DNA of 64,000 nucleotides from Veillonella infantium (GCF_002959895.1 NZ_PPDD01000001.1:215056-279055); one strand, 5' to 3'. Positions 16,808 through 24,800 are shown, counted from the stretch's first letter. Notes: generated by a model not told the origin, from the sequence alone. Made by a program: numbers and translations.

Positions 16808-17250
16808 CACACACCTCCATGTGCCCACACGAGGACATCATACATGAGAGCCACTACGAGGCCCATCACGAGATGACCACCTACGTAGAGCGGGATTAGC
16901 AAATAGATAAATAACAATAGGGAATGTAAGGTTTTGCGTAACCATACAATCGGCGTAGATGTACCGCCGCCAACCTTGCCATCTAGCCAATTGTGAACGA
17001 TGTAGATAGGCGTACCTAAACGATGAATCCAATTAGGAAGTCGCTTACCAGGATTTAAGCTAGGGCAATATAAAATGACCAATGGTAACGCCACCGCATC
17101 AAGAATGAGCAGCATCGTTAAGGTCAAGGAGAATAAATCTATTTCGCCTTCCCACGTCACTGGATGTGCTATAAAGCGGAGGGCCCACAAATAGGCTTTA
17201 TATACGATATACGGTTCTAATAGCCATAATAAGGGCTTCACTACACTCAT
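16807..17250 (-). CDS. Multispanning membrane protein of unknown function, coupled to tag
   Basis: A protein of about 147 residues with four hydrophobic segments and a conserved-looking polar stretch between them (NPGKRLPNWIHRLGTPIYIVHNWLDGK, cited here only by its ends around residues 63-90). I do not recognise the family. Start choice is uncertain: ATG at 17250 has a weak TAGGTAG site, and a GTG at 17271 is possible. Its stop overlaps the tag start by one base, so both come from one message. Nothing indicates a direct role in DNA repair. Confidence 0.6.
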   Translation of the reverse strand: MSVVKPLLWLLEPYIVYKAYLWALRFIAHPVTWEGEIDLFSLTLTMLLILDAVALPLVILYCPSLNPGKRLPNWIHRLGTPIYIVHNWLDGKVGGGTSTPIVWLRKTLHSLLLFIYLLIPLYVGGHLVMGLVVALMYDVLVWAHGGV

Positions 17251-17281
17251 GGGACTACCTATACCAAACACAAAATAAGAA

Positions 17282-17308
17282 AACTACGCATTCGCGTAGT
17301 TGTTTTTA
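17282..17308. terminator. Small hairpin with T-run ahead of the membrane gene
   Basis: AACTACGC/GCGTAGTT closes on a tiny loop and is followed by TGTTTTT on the plus strand. No plus-strand gene precedes it; it may be a leader hairpin of the minus-strand unit. Confidence 0.45.
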
Positions 17309-17604
17309 ATACTATTATTATATCAGATTTTGACCTTTTTGTGGGGTTAAAATTCACAAAATTTTGCTAAAATATACAATTTATAGTAGTTCTCACTGAA
17401 GGAACCCACTATATAAGCTATCCCTCACTATCGACTCATATATACTAATTTTTCATCAAAATTATGACTTATTTTGATAAATCCCTTAGAAAAATGCGGC
17501 ATACAAAGTAACATAAAAACCAAAATAAAGAACTAAAATTAAAACTAAGAATTTGTATCAATATTATGTGGCATTTTATGTCCATGCCCTATGTTATTAT
17601 AAAT

Positions 17605-17680
17605 ACAGGTAGTAAATACCGTCTCACTTTCTACGTTAAACAACGGCAAAAAAGGCAGCCAATAGGGGCTGCCTTTTTTG
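17605..17680 (+). ncRNA. Possible short RNA ending in a strong terminator
   Basis: Within the 545-base gap before 17796 there is no gene. A TATAAA box at 17598-17603 is followed by a small hairpin GGTA/TACC and the terminator GGCAGCC/GGCTGCC with TTTTTT at 17648-17680. The -35 box is poor. It could be a 75-base transcript or simply a barrier in front of the next gene. Confidence 0.35.
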
Positions 17681-17795
17681 TATTCCACATACAACTTAAA
17701 AATATAGTCATTTAGTTATATAATTATACTTAACAACTTAACCTATGGATTACACAAGATCAATAGATATGAGAGTATAAACGGGAGATACTACC

Positions 17796-19145
17796 ATGAC
17801 CAAACTACCACTATTAGCGGGTATTTTCATGATGAGCACTATCTTATCATCAGTAGGAGCCATCAATGTTAATATTCCTGGTGCAGATTCGAAGATTCCA
17901 AAGGATGCCTACATAAATTACAAAACTACGAATCCTGATATTGAAAAGGATGTAGCAAACTATGTAGAAACACTCAAAGCAACGGACAAAACTAAAGGTA
18001 TTAACAAAAGCGAAATGGAGTACGCTAAAGCTGCCTCTATCTATCGCGGTCAACATTACCATAATACGATCATTTCCGTTCATGACAAATACAACCAAAT
18101 CCGGCTTTCATTCCCCGTAGCGGGCATAAAAAGTGATTATAATATAGGGCGTTACAAAAGTCCAAGTCGAACCATTGAGGACTATCGAGTGTTTACCGAT
18201 AATGGAAGTCTCAATTTAGAAATTGACTATGCTGATTACAAAGACTATGACTGGCGTAACACAAAAATAGCTTATGAAAAACTAACTGACAAGAATGTAC
18301 GTGATTTCTTTCAAGACATGGCAAAACATAATCCAGCAAAACACATTTCTGATATAAAGGGTACTGTATTTTCATATCCTACTGTTACCTACAGCACTTG
18401 GGATAGCATGAAGATGCCACACCTTGAAAACGGTAAAAAAACAACTCTTACCATCGACACAATCAATTTTAAATTTAAGGGCTATAACATGCGTCATCCC
18501 TTATATCACGCAGGGTTTGTCTATTATGATAACAACCCCGTTCTGAACAAAGTTCCTACAGATAAATTATTGGCTAATTATGTGCTTCCTTCTGTGCAAA
18601 ACCTAAATGAATTAAATCAATATTCACGCATAGAAAACTTAAATGGTATACAATACCGCGTACCAAAAGACGCCATATACGAAGGTCAAAGTAAGGGCTC
18701 CGACCACCAAGATATTAGACACTACAAAAAAGGGAACATAATATTCTTTGTTTCTACTGACAATGTTCCTAAGAACCCATATGCGCATGAACTTGTTGTA
18801 AATGGTCATTACGATTTTAAAACGGAGTTAAATACGTCCTGGGATATTTACTATTCCTACCCAACATCGGATTATATTAATTATGCCGTTATATGGAATA
18901 ATAATATTCCTGGGCTATCCACACACATCTATAAACCCCATAAAGATGATCACATCCTAACCTTTTACTCCTATGATGGAACCTATAGTTTTATCTATAC
19001 CATCTTTTATCCAAGTTTTTTAAATACTGAGGAAGTTCAAAAATTACGGAATATGATTGAGTTTTTTGAGTCTACCAATAATCCTAACTTTAAACTGAAA
19101 GAGCATGTTCTATTCCCAGATACAGAGGGGAGCCATGCCCATTAA
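17796..19145 (+). CDS. Secreted protein, divergent member of the PGADxxIP family (paralogue A)
   Basis: A 449-residue exported protein of unknown function. The signal peptide covers about residues 1-22 (LLAGIFMMSTILSSVGA). The mature part opens with IPGADSKIPKDAYINYK, matching VPAGQPPMPGADASIPANAY of the three minus-strand paralogues at 21586, 26527 and 30086. A second shared block, LANYVLPSVQNLNELNQYS then YRVPKDA, sits in the middle, and the C-terminal shared block (RNMIEF, like RNTVEYSDF and RDMIEYVGF) ends with EHVLFPDTEGSHAH, a tail the others lack. It is the only family member on the plus strand and has no long inverted repeat in front. No enzymatic motif is evident; a surface or envelope role is a guess. 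Confidence 0.8.
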   Translation: MTKLPLLAGIFMMSTILSSVGAINVNIPGADSKIPKDAYINYKTTNPDIEKDVANYVETLKATDKTKGINKSEMEYAKAASIYRGQHYHNTIISVHDKYNQIRLSFPVAGIKSDYNIGRYKSPSRTIEDYRVFTDNGSLNLEIDYADYKDYDWRNTKIAYEKLTDKNVRDFFQDMAKHNPAKHISDIKGTVFSYPTVTYSTWDSMKMPHLENGKKTTLTIDTINFKFKGYNMRHPLYHAGFVYYDNNPVLNKVPTDKLLANYVLPSVQNLNELNQYSRIENLNGIQYRVPKDAIYEGQSKGSDHQDIRHYKKGNIIFFVSTDNVPKNPYAHELVVNGHYDFKTELNTSWDIYYSYPTSDYINYAVIWNNNIPGLSTHIYKPHKDDHILTFYSYDGTYSFIYTIFYPSFLNTEEVQKLRNMIEFFESTNNPNFKLKEHVLFPDTEGSHAH

Positions 19146-19191
19146 AACATCGTTCAAAATCAACCTAATAGTATCAGAGGTGTAAACCAAA

Positions 19192-19228
19192 CAGCCAGTA
19201 CTGCAAATCGCAATACTGGCTGCTTTTC
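19192..19228 (+). terminator. Terminator of paralogue A
   Basis: Arms GCCAGTA and TACTGGC are followed by TGCTTTTC, 47 bases after the stop. Confidence 0.75.
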
Positions 19229-19299
19229 TCTCTCTATTTCTTTTTAGAAATAGGTTTACCTACACATATAGATATAATATAAATAAACCTTATATAAGA

Positions 19300-19836
19300 T
19301 TAGCCCTCTATAGCCTCAAGTACTTCGCCGATGTACATATAGTGCGGTTCCCAGCGATCTTTGCCAGCTTGAGTATACACAGCCGGATTCGCTGCATAAT
19401 ATTCCTTTACGCTATCTGCCAAATGAGCTTCATCAAATTGATGTTCATACAGTTTTTTACATACAAATGTTAAATCTGCTTCTTTGAAAGTCACACCGTT
19501 CCCTGCCGCCACTGGTGTTAGCCCAGAGTTAGCCACCTTATCTTCGTTGCGACCAGAATGAGAACCTAAATAACCAAGGGCCTTGCGATGGCTTTCAGGG
19601 AAGAAACTAACAGTAAAGGTATCGTATTTTGCCATGAATTCTTGGGTATAACGAGCTGGGTGGATATACACTGTCACCGTAGAAATATCGCCACCATTAG
19701 GGCCCCATACGTTGCCCATGCTACCCCAACTAACGGTACACGTATTAAAATCCTCAAGTGTACCTGCTGTAACCAGCGCCCAACGATCCTCGAACATAGT
19801 AAATGCCTTATAATCCTTCGTTTCAAATGGTTTCAT
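19300..19836 (-). CDS. Flavin reductase-like (FMN-binding split barrel) protein
   Basis: A 178-residue cytoplasmic protein. The segment LVTAGTLEDFNTCTVSWGSMG, followed by VTVYIHPARYTQEFM and FTVSFFPE, is the split-barrel FMN-binding pattern of the flavin reductase/HpaC superfamily. Relatives reduce flavins or act as flavin-containing oxidoreductases; the electron acceptor is not known. The start has GGAGG upstream. Only 21 bases separate it from the secreted protein gene upstream on the same strand, so the two are probably co-transcribed, an odd pairing of a cytoplasmic flavoprotein with an exported one. Confidence 0.82.
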   Translation of the reverse strand: MKPFETKDYKAFTMFEDRWALVTAGTLEDFNTCTVSWGSMGNVWGPNGGDISTVTVYIHPARYTQEFMAKYDTFTVSFFPESHRKALGYLGSHSGRNEDKVANSGLTPVAAGNGVTFKEADLTFVCKKLYEHQFDEAHLADSVKEYYAANPAVYTQAGKDRWEPHYMYIGEVLEAIEG

Positions 19837-19857
19837 AAGAACCTCCGCACATAGAAT

Positions 19858-20439
19858 TTACTTAACAATAACCTCATCAAAATGTTCTTTATATACTTCA
19901 TAATACACCGCATCAGCGATATCGTAAAACTCTTTATTTAGAGAATCTTTCACAACAGGTCTGCGCAGGAAGGCCCCTCGATGGATAGGCCAAGGCGTTC
20001 CATCAAAGCCAAAGCGGCTGATTTCCTCTTCATCGCGCATAATCCCTGGATTAGACCACATATCGTTATTCATATTCGCATCAGTATTAATCGCCATTGT
20101 CCCTTGCTGTTGCGCCCGATAGGCCTTGCTAGCTGCTGAATTGCTACTATCATAGGTGAAAGTCATGTCCTTAACGGTAATCACTTTCTCATCATTCCAT
20201 TGATACGCTTTATATACAGTCGCCTTAATCGTATAAATAGGCGGCTCAAAACCGATTACTTTCACCGTATTCACATCAATATAGGACGCGCCACGCTCGT
20301 CTACATTAGGAATATCTGACACAAACTGAGACACCTGCTTGAACTGCGGCTGAGACGTGAGCTCCTCAATCGTGATTGCTTGGGCTGGGATGGTGAAAGC
20401 CAGCATAAGCTCTAGCGTTATTAAAAATCGATGTAACAT
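19858..20439 (-). CDS. Secreted ~195-residue protein, family B member 1
   Basis: A 193-residue exported protein. Signal peptide residues 1-21 (LHRFLITLELMLAFTIPAQA), then ITIEELTSQPQFKQV. The C-terminal block FYDIADAVYYEVYKEHFDEVIVK matches MYDIADAMFMSVYQNHFDDIVVQ of the gene at 25919, which shares the same overall plan; the gene at 25341 is a more distant relative. Function unknown. Start at 20439 behind GAGAGG. A long inverted repeat centred near 20500 lies in front of it, as for other genes of this island. Confidence 0.75.
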   Translation of the reverse strand: MLHRFLITLELMLAFTIPAQAITIEELTSQPQFKQVSQFVSDIPNVDERGASYIDVNTVKVIGFEPPIYTIKATVYKAYQWNDEKVITVKDMTFTYDSSNSAASKAYRAQQQGTMAINTDANMNNDMWSNPGIMRDEEEISRFGFDGTPWPIHRGAFLRRPVVKDSLNKEFYDIADAVYYEVYKEHFDEVIVK

Positions 20440-20473
20440 ATATCCTCTCATATTTCTAAACTTTTACAAAATA

Positions 20474-20526
20474 AAAAACACAACCTTATAAGCATAAGTA
20501 TACTATGCAAATAAGACTGTGCCTAT
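20474..20526. repeat. Long inverted repeat, copy 1 of 6
   Basis: Centred on the palindromic core GCATAAGTATACTATGC (20492-20508), flanked by CTTAT and ATAAG and ending in GTGCCTATTA. Lies 35-90 bases upstream of the secreted-protein gene at 19858. Confidence 0.7.
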
Positions 20527-20602
20527 TACCTATTATTTATAAGTGTATATTTTAGAATGTAAAGGGATTATCTCTATTAGTACTTATAATGTTTATCTTA
20601 AT

Positions 20603-20631
20603 TTGACGATATATATCTTTAACTCTATAAT
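20603..20631 (+). promoter_or_regulatory. Promoter of antisense RNA, copy 1
   Basis: -35 TTGACG (20603-20608), exactly 17 bases, -10 TATAAT (20626-20631). This layout with the same hexamers and spacing is repeated at all five copies. Confidence 0.85.
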
Positions 20632-20637
20632 ATAAGT

Positions 20638-20755
20638 AGATAGTCAGACGAGTAGTTGCGTCAGGCTCATCTCGAAAATCAAAATACTTAGGAAATGGCC
20701 TTTCTGTTTACTTAGCTACCATGCGGTAACGGAGGGCTATTTGTCTTTTGTGAGA
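20638..20755 (+). ncRNA. Antisense RNA (type I antitoxin), copy 1
   Basis: Predicted to start near 20638 and run rightward. It opens with the conserved stretch GATAGTCAGACGAG and TCAGGCTCATCTC, which can form a small GACG/CGTC hairpin, and continues into the stem AAATGGCC/GGGCTATTT that overlaps the 3' end of the toxin message on the other strand. TCTTTT follows the stem and would serve as the terminator run. Convergent overlap of 3' ends is the arrangement of TxpA/RatA and BsrG/SR4. Confidence 0.7.
20691..20741. terminator. Shared stem-loop of toxin mRNA and antisense RNA, copy 1
   Basis: AAATGGCCTTTC pairs with GGAGGGCTATTT around a variable loop. The loop and upper stem differ between copies while pairing is kept, which supports a real RNA structure used in both directions. 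Confidence 0.65.
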
Positions 20756-20838
20756 CAAATAAGCGCTATTAAGGCTCCAAAAGCAATGACAACAGCCAGT
20801 ACTTGTAAGAGGAGCATGATTATTTCATAATCACTCAT
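20737..20838 (-). CDS. Holin-like type I toxin peptide, intact copy 1
   Basis: A 33-residue peptide with one hydrophobic helix: MSDYEIIMLLL, then QVLAVVIAFGALIALICLTKDK. The MSDYE start, single membrane span and lysine/aspartate tail resemble the putative holin-like toxins of Firmicutes (TxpA/BsrG type), which damage the membrane when made. A strong GGGAGGG ribosome site lies 12 bases upstream. It can be sequestered, since CCTCTCTTC pairs perfectly (one G-U) with GAAGGGAGG in the leader. Too short for routine gene calling. Toxicity is inferred from resemblance and layout. Confidence 0.75.
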   Translation of the reverse strand: MSDYEIIMLLLQVLAVVIAFGALIALICLTKDK

Positions 20839-20899
20839 AGACTTATCCCTCCCTTCAAAAACGAAGAGAGGCCCAACCTCGTCCAACTATCCTAAGTCT

Positions 20900-20928
20900 A
20901 TTATAGAACGAACTAATATACGATACAA
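20900..20928 (-). promoter_or_regulatory. Promoter of toxin gene, copy 1
   Basis: Leftward -35 TTGTAT (20923-20928), 17-base spacer, -10 TATAAT (20900-20905). The predicted message starts near 20893, giving a 55-base structured leader. Confidence 0.75.
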
Positions 20929-20965
20929 CAAGCATTGCATTATATAGATATATGAATAAACTAAT

Positions 20966-21006
20966 AAAAGCTGAGCAACTTAATCAACATAGTAGCTCAG
21001 CTTTTT
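20966..21006 (-). terminator. Terminator of membrane paralogue C1
   Basis: Arms AAAAGCTGAGC and GCTCAGCTTTTT, 25 bases past the stop of the gene at 21032. Confidence 0.8.
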
Positions 21007-21031
21007 AGTTAATTTAATGTTTGATAGAATA

Positions 21032-21433
21032 CTAATAATCTATCAATGGAATGCTTAAAACAGTAGAGACAGCAATTAAGATATACACTACAAGACATAG
21101 CTTTAACAAAAGCAGTAAACTACCAAATAGAACTTTATAGATAGGTGCTTCTTGTTTCTTGGATCGTATCCAATCTTTAATTTCATAATATATTTTTGGT
21201 TTATTAAAAGCTGGCGGTAATCGCTTACACCATAAAACAAGCCACAGAATACAACATATATTACTAAAGAGAAAGAATAGAAATAGACCGAAATGCTCCA
21301 ATGAATATACTTTTAATACATAAATATTATAGAGTAGCTGAGTAAACGTCTCTACAAAGTTAATCCATAGATAGACAAGATAAGCCTTAAGCAAAAGCAC
21401 TAATATATTTTTGATGTACTTGAGTTTACTCAT
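21032..21433 (-). CDS. Membrane protein of the LWCKRLP family, C1
   Basis: A 133-residue protein with four hydrophobic segments and a central cytoplasmic-looking block LVLWCKRLPPAFNKPKIYY followed by a basic stretch (WIRSKKQE). The block recurs in the genes at 22948 and 23793 and more loosely at 24864, so this is a local family of four. I do not recognise a wider family and the function is unknown. Start at 21433 has GGAGAGAGG upstream. It lies downstream of the secreted paralogue at 21586 on the same strand and may be expressed with it. Confidence 0.7.
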   Translation of the reverse strand: MSKLKYIKNILVLLLKAYLVYLWINFVETFTQLLYNIYVLKVYSLEHFGLFLFFLFSNICCILWLVLWCKRLPPAFNKPKIYYEIKDWIRSKKQEAPIYKVLFGSLLLLLKLCLVVYILIAVSTVLSIPLIDY

Positions 21434-21479
21434 TGCCTCTCTCCTATCTAATACCATAAAAACTTTAACACTAAAGTTC

Positions 21480-21585
21480 TTATTGAGTTAATATTTCAAT
21501 CCATTTTATATACCACGGATTAAAGATTGGATCCGCATCAAACTGCTTTTTAGGCATTTTCACTAATATGGAAATAATTTTCGTA
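21480..21585 (-). pseudogene. Frameshifted C-terminal tail of the secreted paralogue at 21586
   Basis: Directly after the stop of the 21586 gene another frame reads ...KKQFDADPIFNPWYIKWIEILTQ (last residues) up to a stop at 21480. This matches the end of the paralogue at 26527 (SSIFIPWYMEWVKLLSK). A small indel just before the stop has cut this tail from the gene. Confidence 0.7.
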
Positions 21586-22806
21586 TTACATTCTTTCTTG
21601 ACTTTGAATGCGAATTACTTTATTTCTCAATGTTTCAATATTTGCAAAGTCAGAATATTCTACTGTATTACGCAATTGAATATGAGAATATGGTATAGCT
21701 CCATCAGTATAAACTAAACTCATAATATATACATTCTTGTCATCTCGTAAAAATCGATGCATTAAAGACTTTTTGCCTGGTTGATAGTTATCTACCAAAA
21801 AACTAGGAACACCATTATTCCAAACAGATGCTGATTGGATAGATACATCACCTATAATTTGACTTTCTGGCTTTACTTCTGAAATTTCGTTAATAAAAGA
21901 ATACATATATTTATCATCTACTTTTACAGGCTTCTTAGCCACAATAAGTCGCATACCTAATCCACTATAGTCTCTCATTTCGGCAGAGTCCTTTAACGAT
22001 TTCTGTCCTATTAGTGTAAGTCCTTTAGGAATACGATATATGAGATTATCCCAGTTGACACTTTCACTATAATGATCCATATCATCTAAAGAGCGAATCG
22101 ATGGAATCACATAATTACTCATAACGCGCTCTAGCTTATCGGTAACCGGCTGATTTTTGTAGCTAAGCCCTATCATATACTCTTTATTTGGTTGACTATC
22201 TAAGCCAACTACGGCAACCATAGCAGGCGTATTTTCACCAAAAGACTCTGTTTCAATAGCCCATTTGCCATGTGAAATACCAGGATATATGAATTCCCCT
22301 TTTCGCTCTGATTTTAGTTTACGTAAAGCATCATCATAATTCGGCTTCGTGCCGATTGCAAAAAACATGGAATTCTCTCTTACAATAGATAACCGTTCAC
22401 CATCACTGCGTTTTGGATAATATTTACTTGCTAATAGTAGTCCAGGAACAGATGCTCGGATGTTAGTACGATCATCATGCAACAACACAACAGCAGATTC
22501 ATTAACAAGTAAATCCATCATCTTTTCAGAATCGCTTGCTATCTGATTAACTTCATCTCGTGTTAGACCCCAGTCAGTTGCATACATTTCCATACGCTTT
22601 TCAGATTTAGAATGTAACTCTATAACATCACTAGCCCTTACATTGCTCAAACTACCGGTCCGATAATTCTCATACGCATTGGCCGGAATACTCGCATCAG
22701 CCCCTGGCATAGGCGGCTGTCCAGCTGGGACTTCGATCTGCACAGCGCTTACATTCAAGGTGAAAGCAGCCGCTAATGCCATCACGACTATACTTTTACG
22801 TAACAT
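21586..22806 (-). CDS. Secreted PGADASIP-family protein (paralogue A2), C-terminus frameshifted
   Basis: A 406-residue exported protein. Signal peptide LRKSIVVMALAAAFTLNVSA, then VQIEVPAGQPPMPGADASIP, identical in the paralogue at 26527. The middle block MSNYVIPSIRSLDDMDHYS with YRIPKG is also shared. No enzyme motif. The frame ends in RIQSQERM, but a coding tail homologous to the paralogue continues in another frame (21480-21585), so the protein is about 35 residues shorter than its ancestor. Start at 22806 behind AGAGAGG. It is preceded by a long inverted repeat and, further out, by an antisense-RNA locus. Confidence 0.75.
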   Translation of the reverse strand: MLRKSIVVMALAAAFTLNVSAVQIEVPAGQPPMPGADASIPANAYENYRTGSLSNVRASDVIELHSKSEKRMEMYATDWGLTRDEVNQIASDSEKMMDLLVNESAVVLLHDDRTNIRASVPGLLLASKYYPKRSDGERLSIVRENSMFFAIGTKPNYDDALRKLKSERKGEFIYPGISHGKWAIETESFGENTPAMVAVVGLDSQPNKEYMIGLSYKNQPVTDKLERVMSNYVIPSIRSLDDMDHYSESVNWDNLIYRIPKGLTLIGQKSLKDSAEMRDYSGLGMRLIVAKKPVKVDDKYMYSFINEISEVKPESQIIGDVSIQSASVWNNGVPSFLVDNYQPGKKSLMHRFLRDDKNVYIMSLVYTDGAIPYSHIQLRNTVEYSDFANIETLRNKVIRIQSQERM

Positions 22807-22833
22807 AAAAACCTCTCTAAATTTACAACATAA

Positions 22834-22890
22834 AATAAGCACAACCTTATTAGCATAAGTATACTATGCAAATAAGACTGTGCCTATTAT
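22834..22890. repeat. Long inverted repeat, copy 2 of 6
   Basis: ATAAGCACA and TGTGCCTAT form the outer arms, CTTATT/AATAAG the middle, and GCATAAGTATACTATGC (22853-22869) the core. Sits directly upstream of the secreted protein gene at 21586-22806. Confidence 0.75.
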
Positions 22891-22947
22891 TTATAAATTT
22901 ATATTTAAGTGTTTATTCTATTCATCTAAATCAGATATGTAAGATAT

Positions 22948-23400
22948 TTAAATAAATAGAGTTCGGAAATAAAATATGTAATGAAATATAGCATATATAA
23001 AGTAAGGAGTTAATGCAAGCAACGTTCCAATGGCAATAATAATATATACCAAAAGACACAATGCTAGTAAAACCAGCAGACTATTAATGATGACTTTATA
23101 AATCAGGCTCTGCTCTTTCTTAGATCGTATCCACCCTTTAGCCCTATAATATATTTTGGGTTTATTAAAGGCTAGTGGTAACCGTTTACACCATAGAACA
23201 AGCCAAGGAATAAGAAGGATATTACCAAATAGAAAAATCATATTTAAATCATAACTTCCTAAAGGGTATAAGTACGGCGTTAAATTATGGTTCTGTAAGC
23301 TATGAATAACCCCCTCTATGGAGCCGATCCATATAGAAACGAGCAAATACTTAACGTAAAGTACTAGTATAATTTTAAAAATGTATTTAAATGTACTCAT
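22948..23400 (-). CDS. Membrane protein of the LWCKRLP family, C2
   Basis: A 150-residue protein with four hydrophobic segments and the family block LVLWCKRLPLAFNKPKIYY then WIRSKKEQ. N-terminus KYIFKIILVLYVKYLLVSIW is closely like C3 at 23793. The ribosome site is weak (AGAGAAT). Preceded by inverted repeat copy 3, so it appears to have its own promoter. Function unknown. Confidence 0.7.
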   Translation of the reverse strand: MSTFKYIFKIILVLYVKYLLVSIWIGSIEGVIHSLQNHNLTPYLYPLGSYDLNMIFLFGNILLIPWLVLWCKRLPLAFNKPKIYYRAKGWIRSKKEQSLIYKVIINSLLVLLALCLLVYIIIAIGTLLALTPYFIYAIFHYIFYFRTLFI

Positions 23401-23429
23401 TCGCTATTCTCTATCTAATCATATACATA

Positions 23430-23485
23430 GTAAAAGTAACTTAATAGCACAAGTATACTATGTAACCGAGACCGTGCCTATTATT
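23430..23485. repeat. Long inverted repeat, copy 3 of 6
   Basis: Core GCACAAGTATACTATGT (23447-23463), right arm ending GTGCCTATTA. The left arm is more worn than in other copies. Confidence 0.55.
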
Positions 23486-23550
23486 TATCATTTATATTTT
23501 AGATTATATAGGAGTTATCTCTAATTAGTATGTATAAGGTTTATCTCTGT

Positions 23551-23579
23551 TTGACGATATAATATAACTTTACTATAAT
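23551..23579 (+). promoter_or_regulatory. Promoter of antisense RNA, copy 2
   Basis: TTGACG (23551-23556), 17 bases, TATAAT (23574-23579). Confidence 0.85.
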
Positions 23580-23585
23580 ATAAGA

Positions 23586-23705
23586 AGATAGTCAGACGAG
23601 TCGTAACGTCAGGCTCATCTCTAGTTACAAAAAAGCATGAAGAAATGGCCTTTTCGTTTTATCTAATTTCCGAAGAAACGAAGGGCTATTTTGCTATTTC
23701 TAGAC
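23586..23705 (+). ncRNA. Antisense RNA, copy 2 (no intact toxin)
   Basis: Same start as the other copies (GATAGTCAGACGAG, TCAGGCTCATCTC) and same stem ends AAATGGCC/GGGCTATTT, but with a different upper stem CGTTTT/GAAACG. The loop sequence matches copy 4 and not copies 1, 3 or 5. The opposing toxin gene is truncated. Confidence 0.65.
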
Positions 23706-23751
23706 AAATAAGTGCCACAAGTGCTCCAAAGGATATCATGACTGATAAAAT
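23686..23751 (-). pseudogene. Truncated toxin remnant, copy 2
   Basis: The minus strand still encodes ILSVMISFGALVALICLEIA and K before a stop, matching VLAVVIAFGALIALICL of the intact toxin. The N-terminal third, ribosome site and promoter are gone, replaced by the terminator of the next gene. Confidence 0.7.
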
Positions 23752-23786
23752 CCGAGTTGCTCAGAACGATGAGTAGCTCGGCTTTC
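23747..23786 (-). terminator. Terminator of membrane paralogue C3
   Basis: Arms CCGAGTTGCTC and GAGTAGCTCGG, with ATTTT following on the minus strand; 10 bases after the gene at 23793. Confidence 0.75.
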
Positions 23787-23792
23787 AGATTC

Positions 23793-24266
23793 TTAAATAA
23801 CTAGAGAAGCAATAAGATATAGTATGCCAAATAAAAATGGAGTGCTTACAGCAATACAGTAACCAAGTAAAATAGCAAGATAAACCACTAAATATACTTT
23901 TACCAGAATGCCTAAGCAGAGAAAAATAACCTTATAAGTAAATGCCTCTTCTTTCTTGGCACAGATCCACTCTTTAGCCCTATAGTATAATTGGGGTTTA
24001 TTAAAGGCTGGTGGTAATCGTTTACACCATAATACAAGCCAGGGAATACAGCATATATTACCCAATAAGAGAATTATATATAATTTTAAGTCCCCCAGTG
24101 AATAGGGCTCTAATGCAGGATTATATGACATTGTAGAAAAAAGACCTACGGAAATCCCCCACATAATAACAAGCAAAAGCTTGAAATAAAGCACTAGTAT
24201 AGTTTTAATGACGTATATAACTTTACCCACTGAATCTAACCAATTTTTAAGCAATCTAAAAAACAC
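23793..24266 (-). CDS. Membrane protein of the LWCKRLP family, C3
   Basis: Up to 157 residues with four hydrophobic segments and the block LVLWCKRLPPAFNKPQLYY then WICAKKEE. The N-terminal start is unclear: the frame opens at a GTG (24266) without a ribosome site, next to the inverted repeat, whereas homology to C2 begins only near VIYVIKTILVLYFKLLLV. A start at the GTG about 40 bases downstream is possible. Expression may be impaired. Function unknown. Confidence 0.6.
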   Translation of the reverse strand: MFFRLLKNWLDSVGKVIYVIKTILVLYFKLLLVIMWGISVGLFSTMSYNPALEPYSLGDLKLYIILLLGNICCIPWLVLWCKRLPPAFNKPQLYYRAKEWICAKKEEAFTYKVIFLCLGILVKVYLVVYLAILLGYCIAVSTPFLFGILYLIASLVI

Positions 24267-24312
24267 AACCGTATTAGCATAAGTATACTATTCAAACAAG
24301 GTCATGCCTATT
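24262..24312. repeat. Long inverted repeat, copy 4 of 6
   Basis: Core GCATAAGTATACTATTC (24277-24293), flank ending ATGCCTATTATT. It touches the apparent start of gene C3. Confidence 0.6.
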
Positions 24313-24394
24313 ATTAATAATTTTATACTTTAGTATATAGGCTTTATTTCCAATTAATATTTTCAAGATTGATATTTATAAGATTTATCTCCAT

Positions 24395-24423
24395 TTGACG
24401 ATATATATCTTTGTCCCTATAAT
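24395..24423 (+). promoter_or_regulatory. Promoter of antisense RNA, copy 3
   Basis: TTGACG (24395-24400), 17 bases, TATAAT (24418-24423). Confidence 0.85.
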
Positions 24424-24429
24424 ATAGAT

Positions 24430-24547
24430 AGATAGTCAGACGAGTCGTGACGTCAGGCTCATCTCTAAATCAGAAAAAATTAGGAAATGGCCTTTCTGTT
24501 TACTTAGCTACCATGCGGTAACGGAGGGCTATTTGCTTTTTGTAAGA
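24430..24547 (+). ncRNA. Antisense RNA (type I antitoxin), copy 3
   Basis: Same architecture as copy 1, with nearly identical sequence from the stem AAATGGCC onward, including the loop ACTTAGCTACCATGCGG. It overlaps the 3' end of the intact toxin gene at 24529-24630. Confidence 0.7.
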
Positions 24548-24630
24548 CAAATAAGCGCTATTAAGGCTCCAAAAGCAATGACAACAGCCAGTACTTGTAA
24601 GAGGAGCATGATTATTTCATAATCACTCAT
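24529..24630 (-). CDS. Holin-like type I toxin peptide, intact copy 2
   Basis: Thirty-three residues, identical to the peptide at 20737-20838 except for a serine in the tail (LTKSK instead of LTKDK). The ribosome site, SD-sequestering leader hairpin and promoter are also the same. The near identity extends over about 230 bases on both sides, which points to recent duplication or gene conversion. Membrane-active toxin by resemblance. Confidence 0.75.
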   Translation of the reverse strand: MSDYEIIMLLLQVLAVVIAFGALIALICLTKSK

Positions 24631-24691
24631 AGACTTATCCCTCCCTTCAAAAACGAAGAGAGGCCCAACCTCGTCCAACTATCCTAAGTCT

Positions 24692-24720
24692 ATTATAGAA
24701 CGAACTAATATGCGATACAA
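24692..24720 (-). promoter_or_regulatory. Promoter of toxin gene, copy 2
   Basis: Leftward -35 TTGTAT (24715-24720), 17 bases, -10 TATAAT (24692-24697). Confidence 0.75.
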
Positions 24721-24759
24721 TAAGCATTGTATTATATAAATATACGAATAAACTAATAA

Positions 24760-24800
24760 ACGCCAAGCTATTTTTTAAATATGAATAGTTTGGCTTTTGT
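24760..24800 (-). terminator. Terminator of the four-gene operon 24864-27783
   Basis: Arms GCCAAGCTAT and ATAGTTTGGC around an AT-rich loop, 64 bases past the last stop. Confidence 0.6.
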
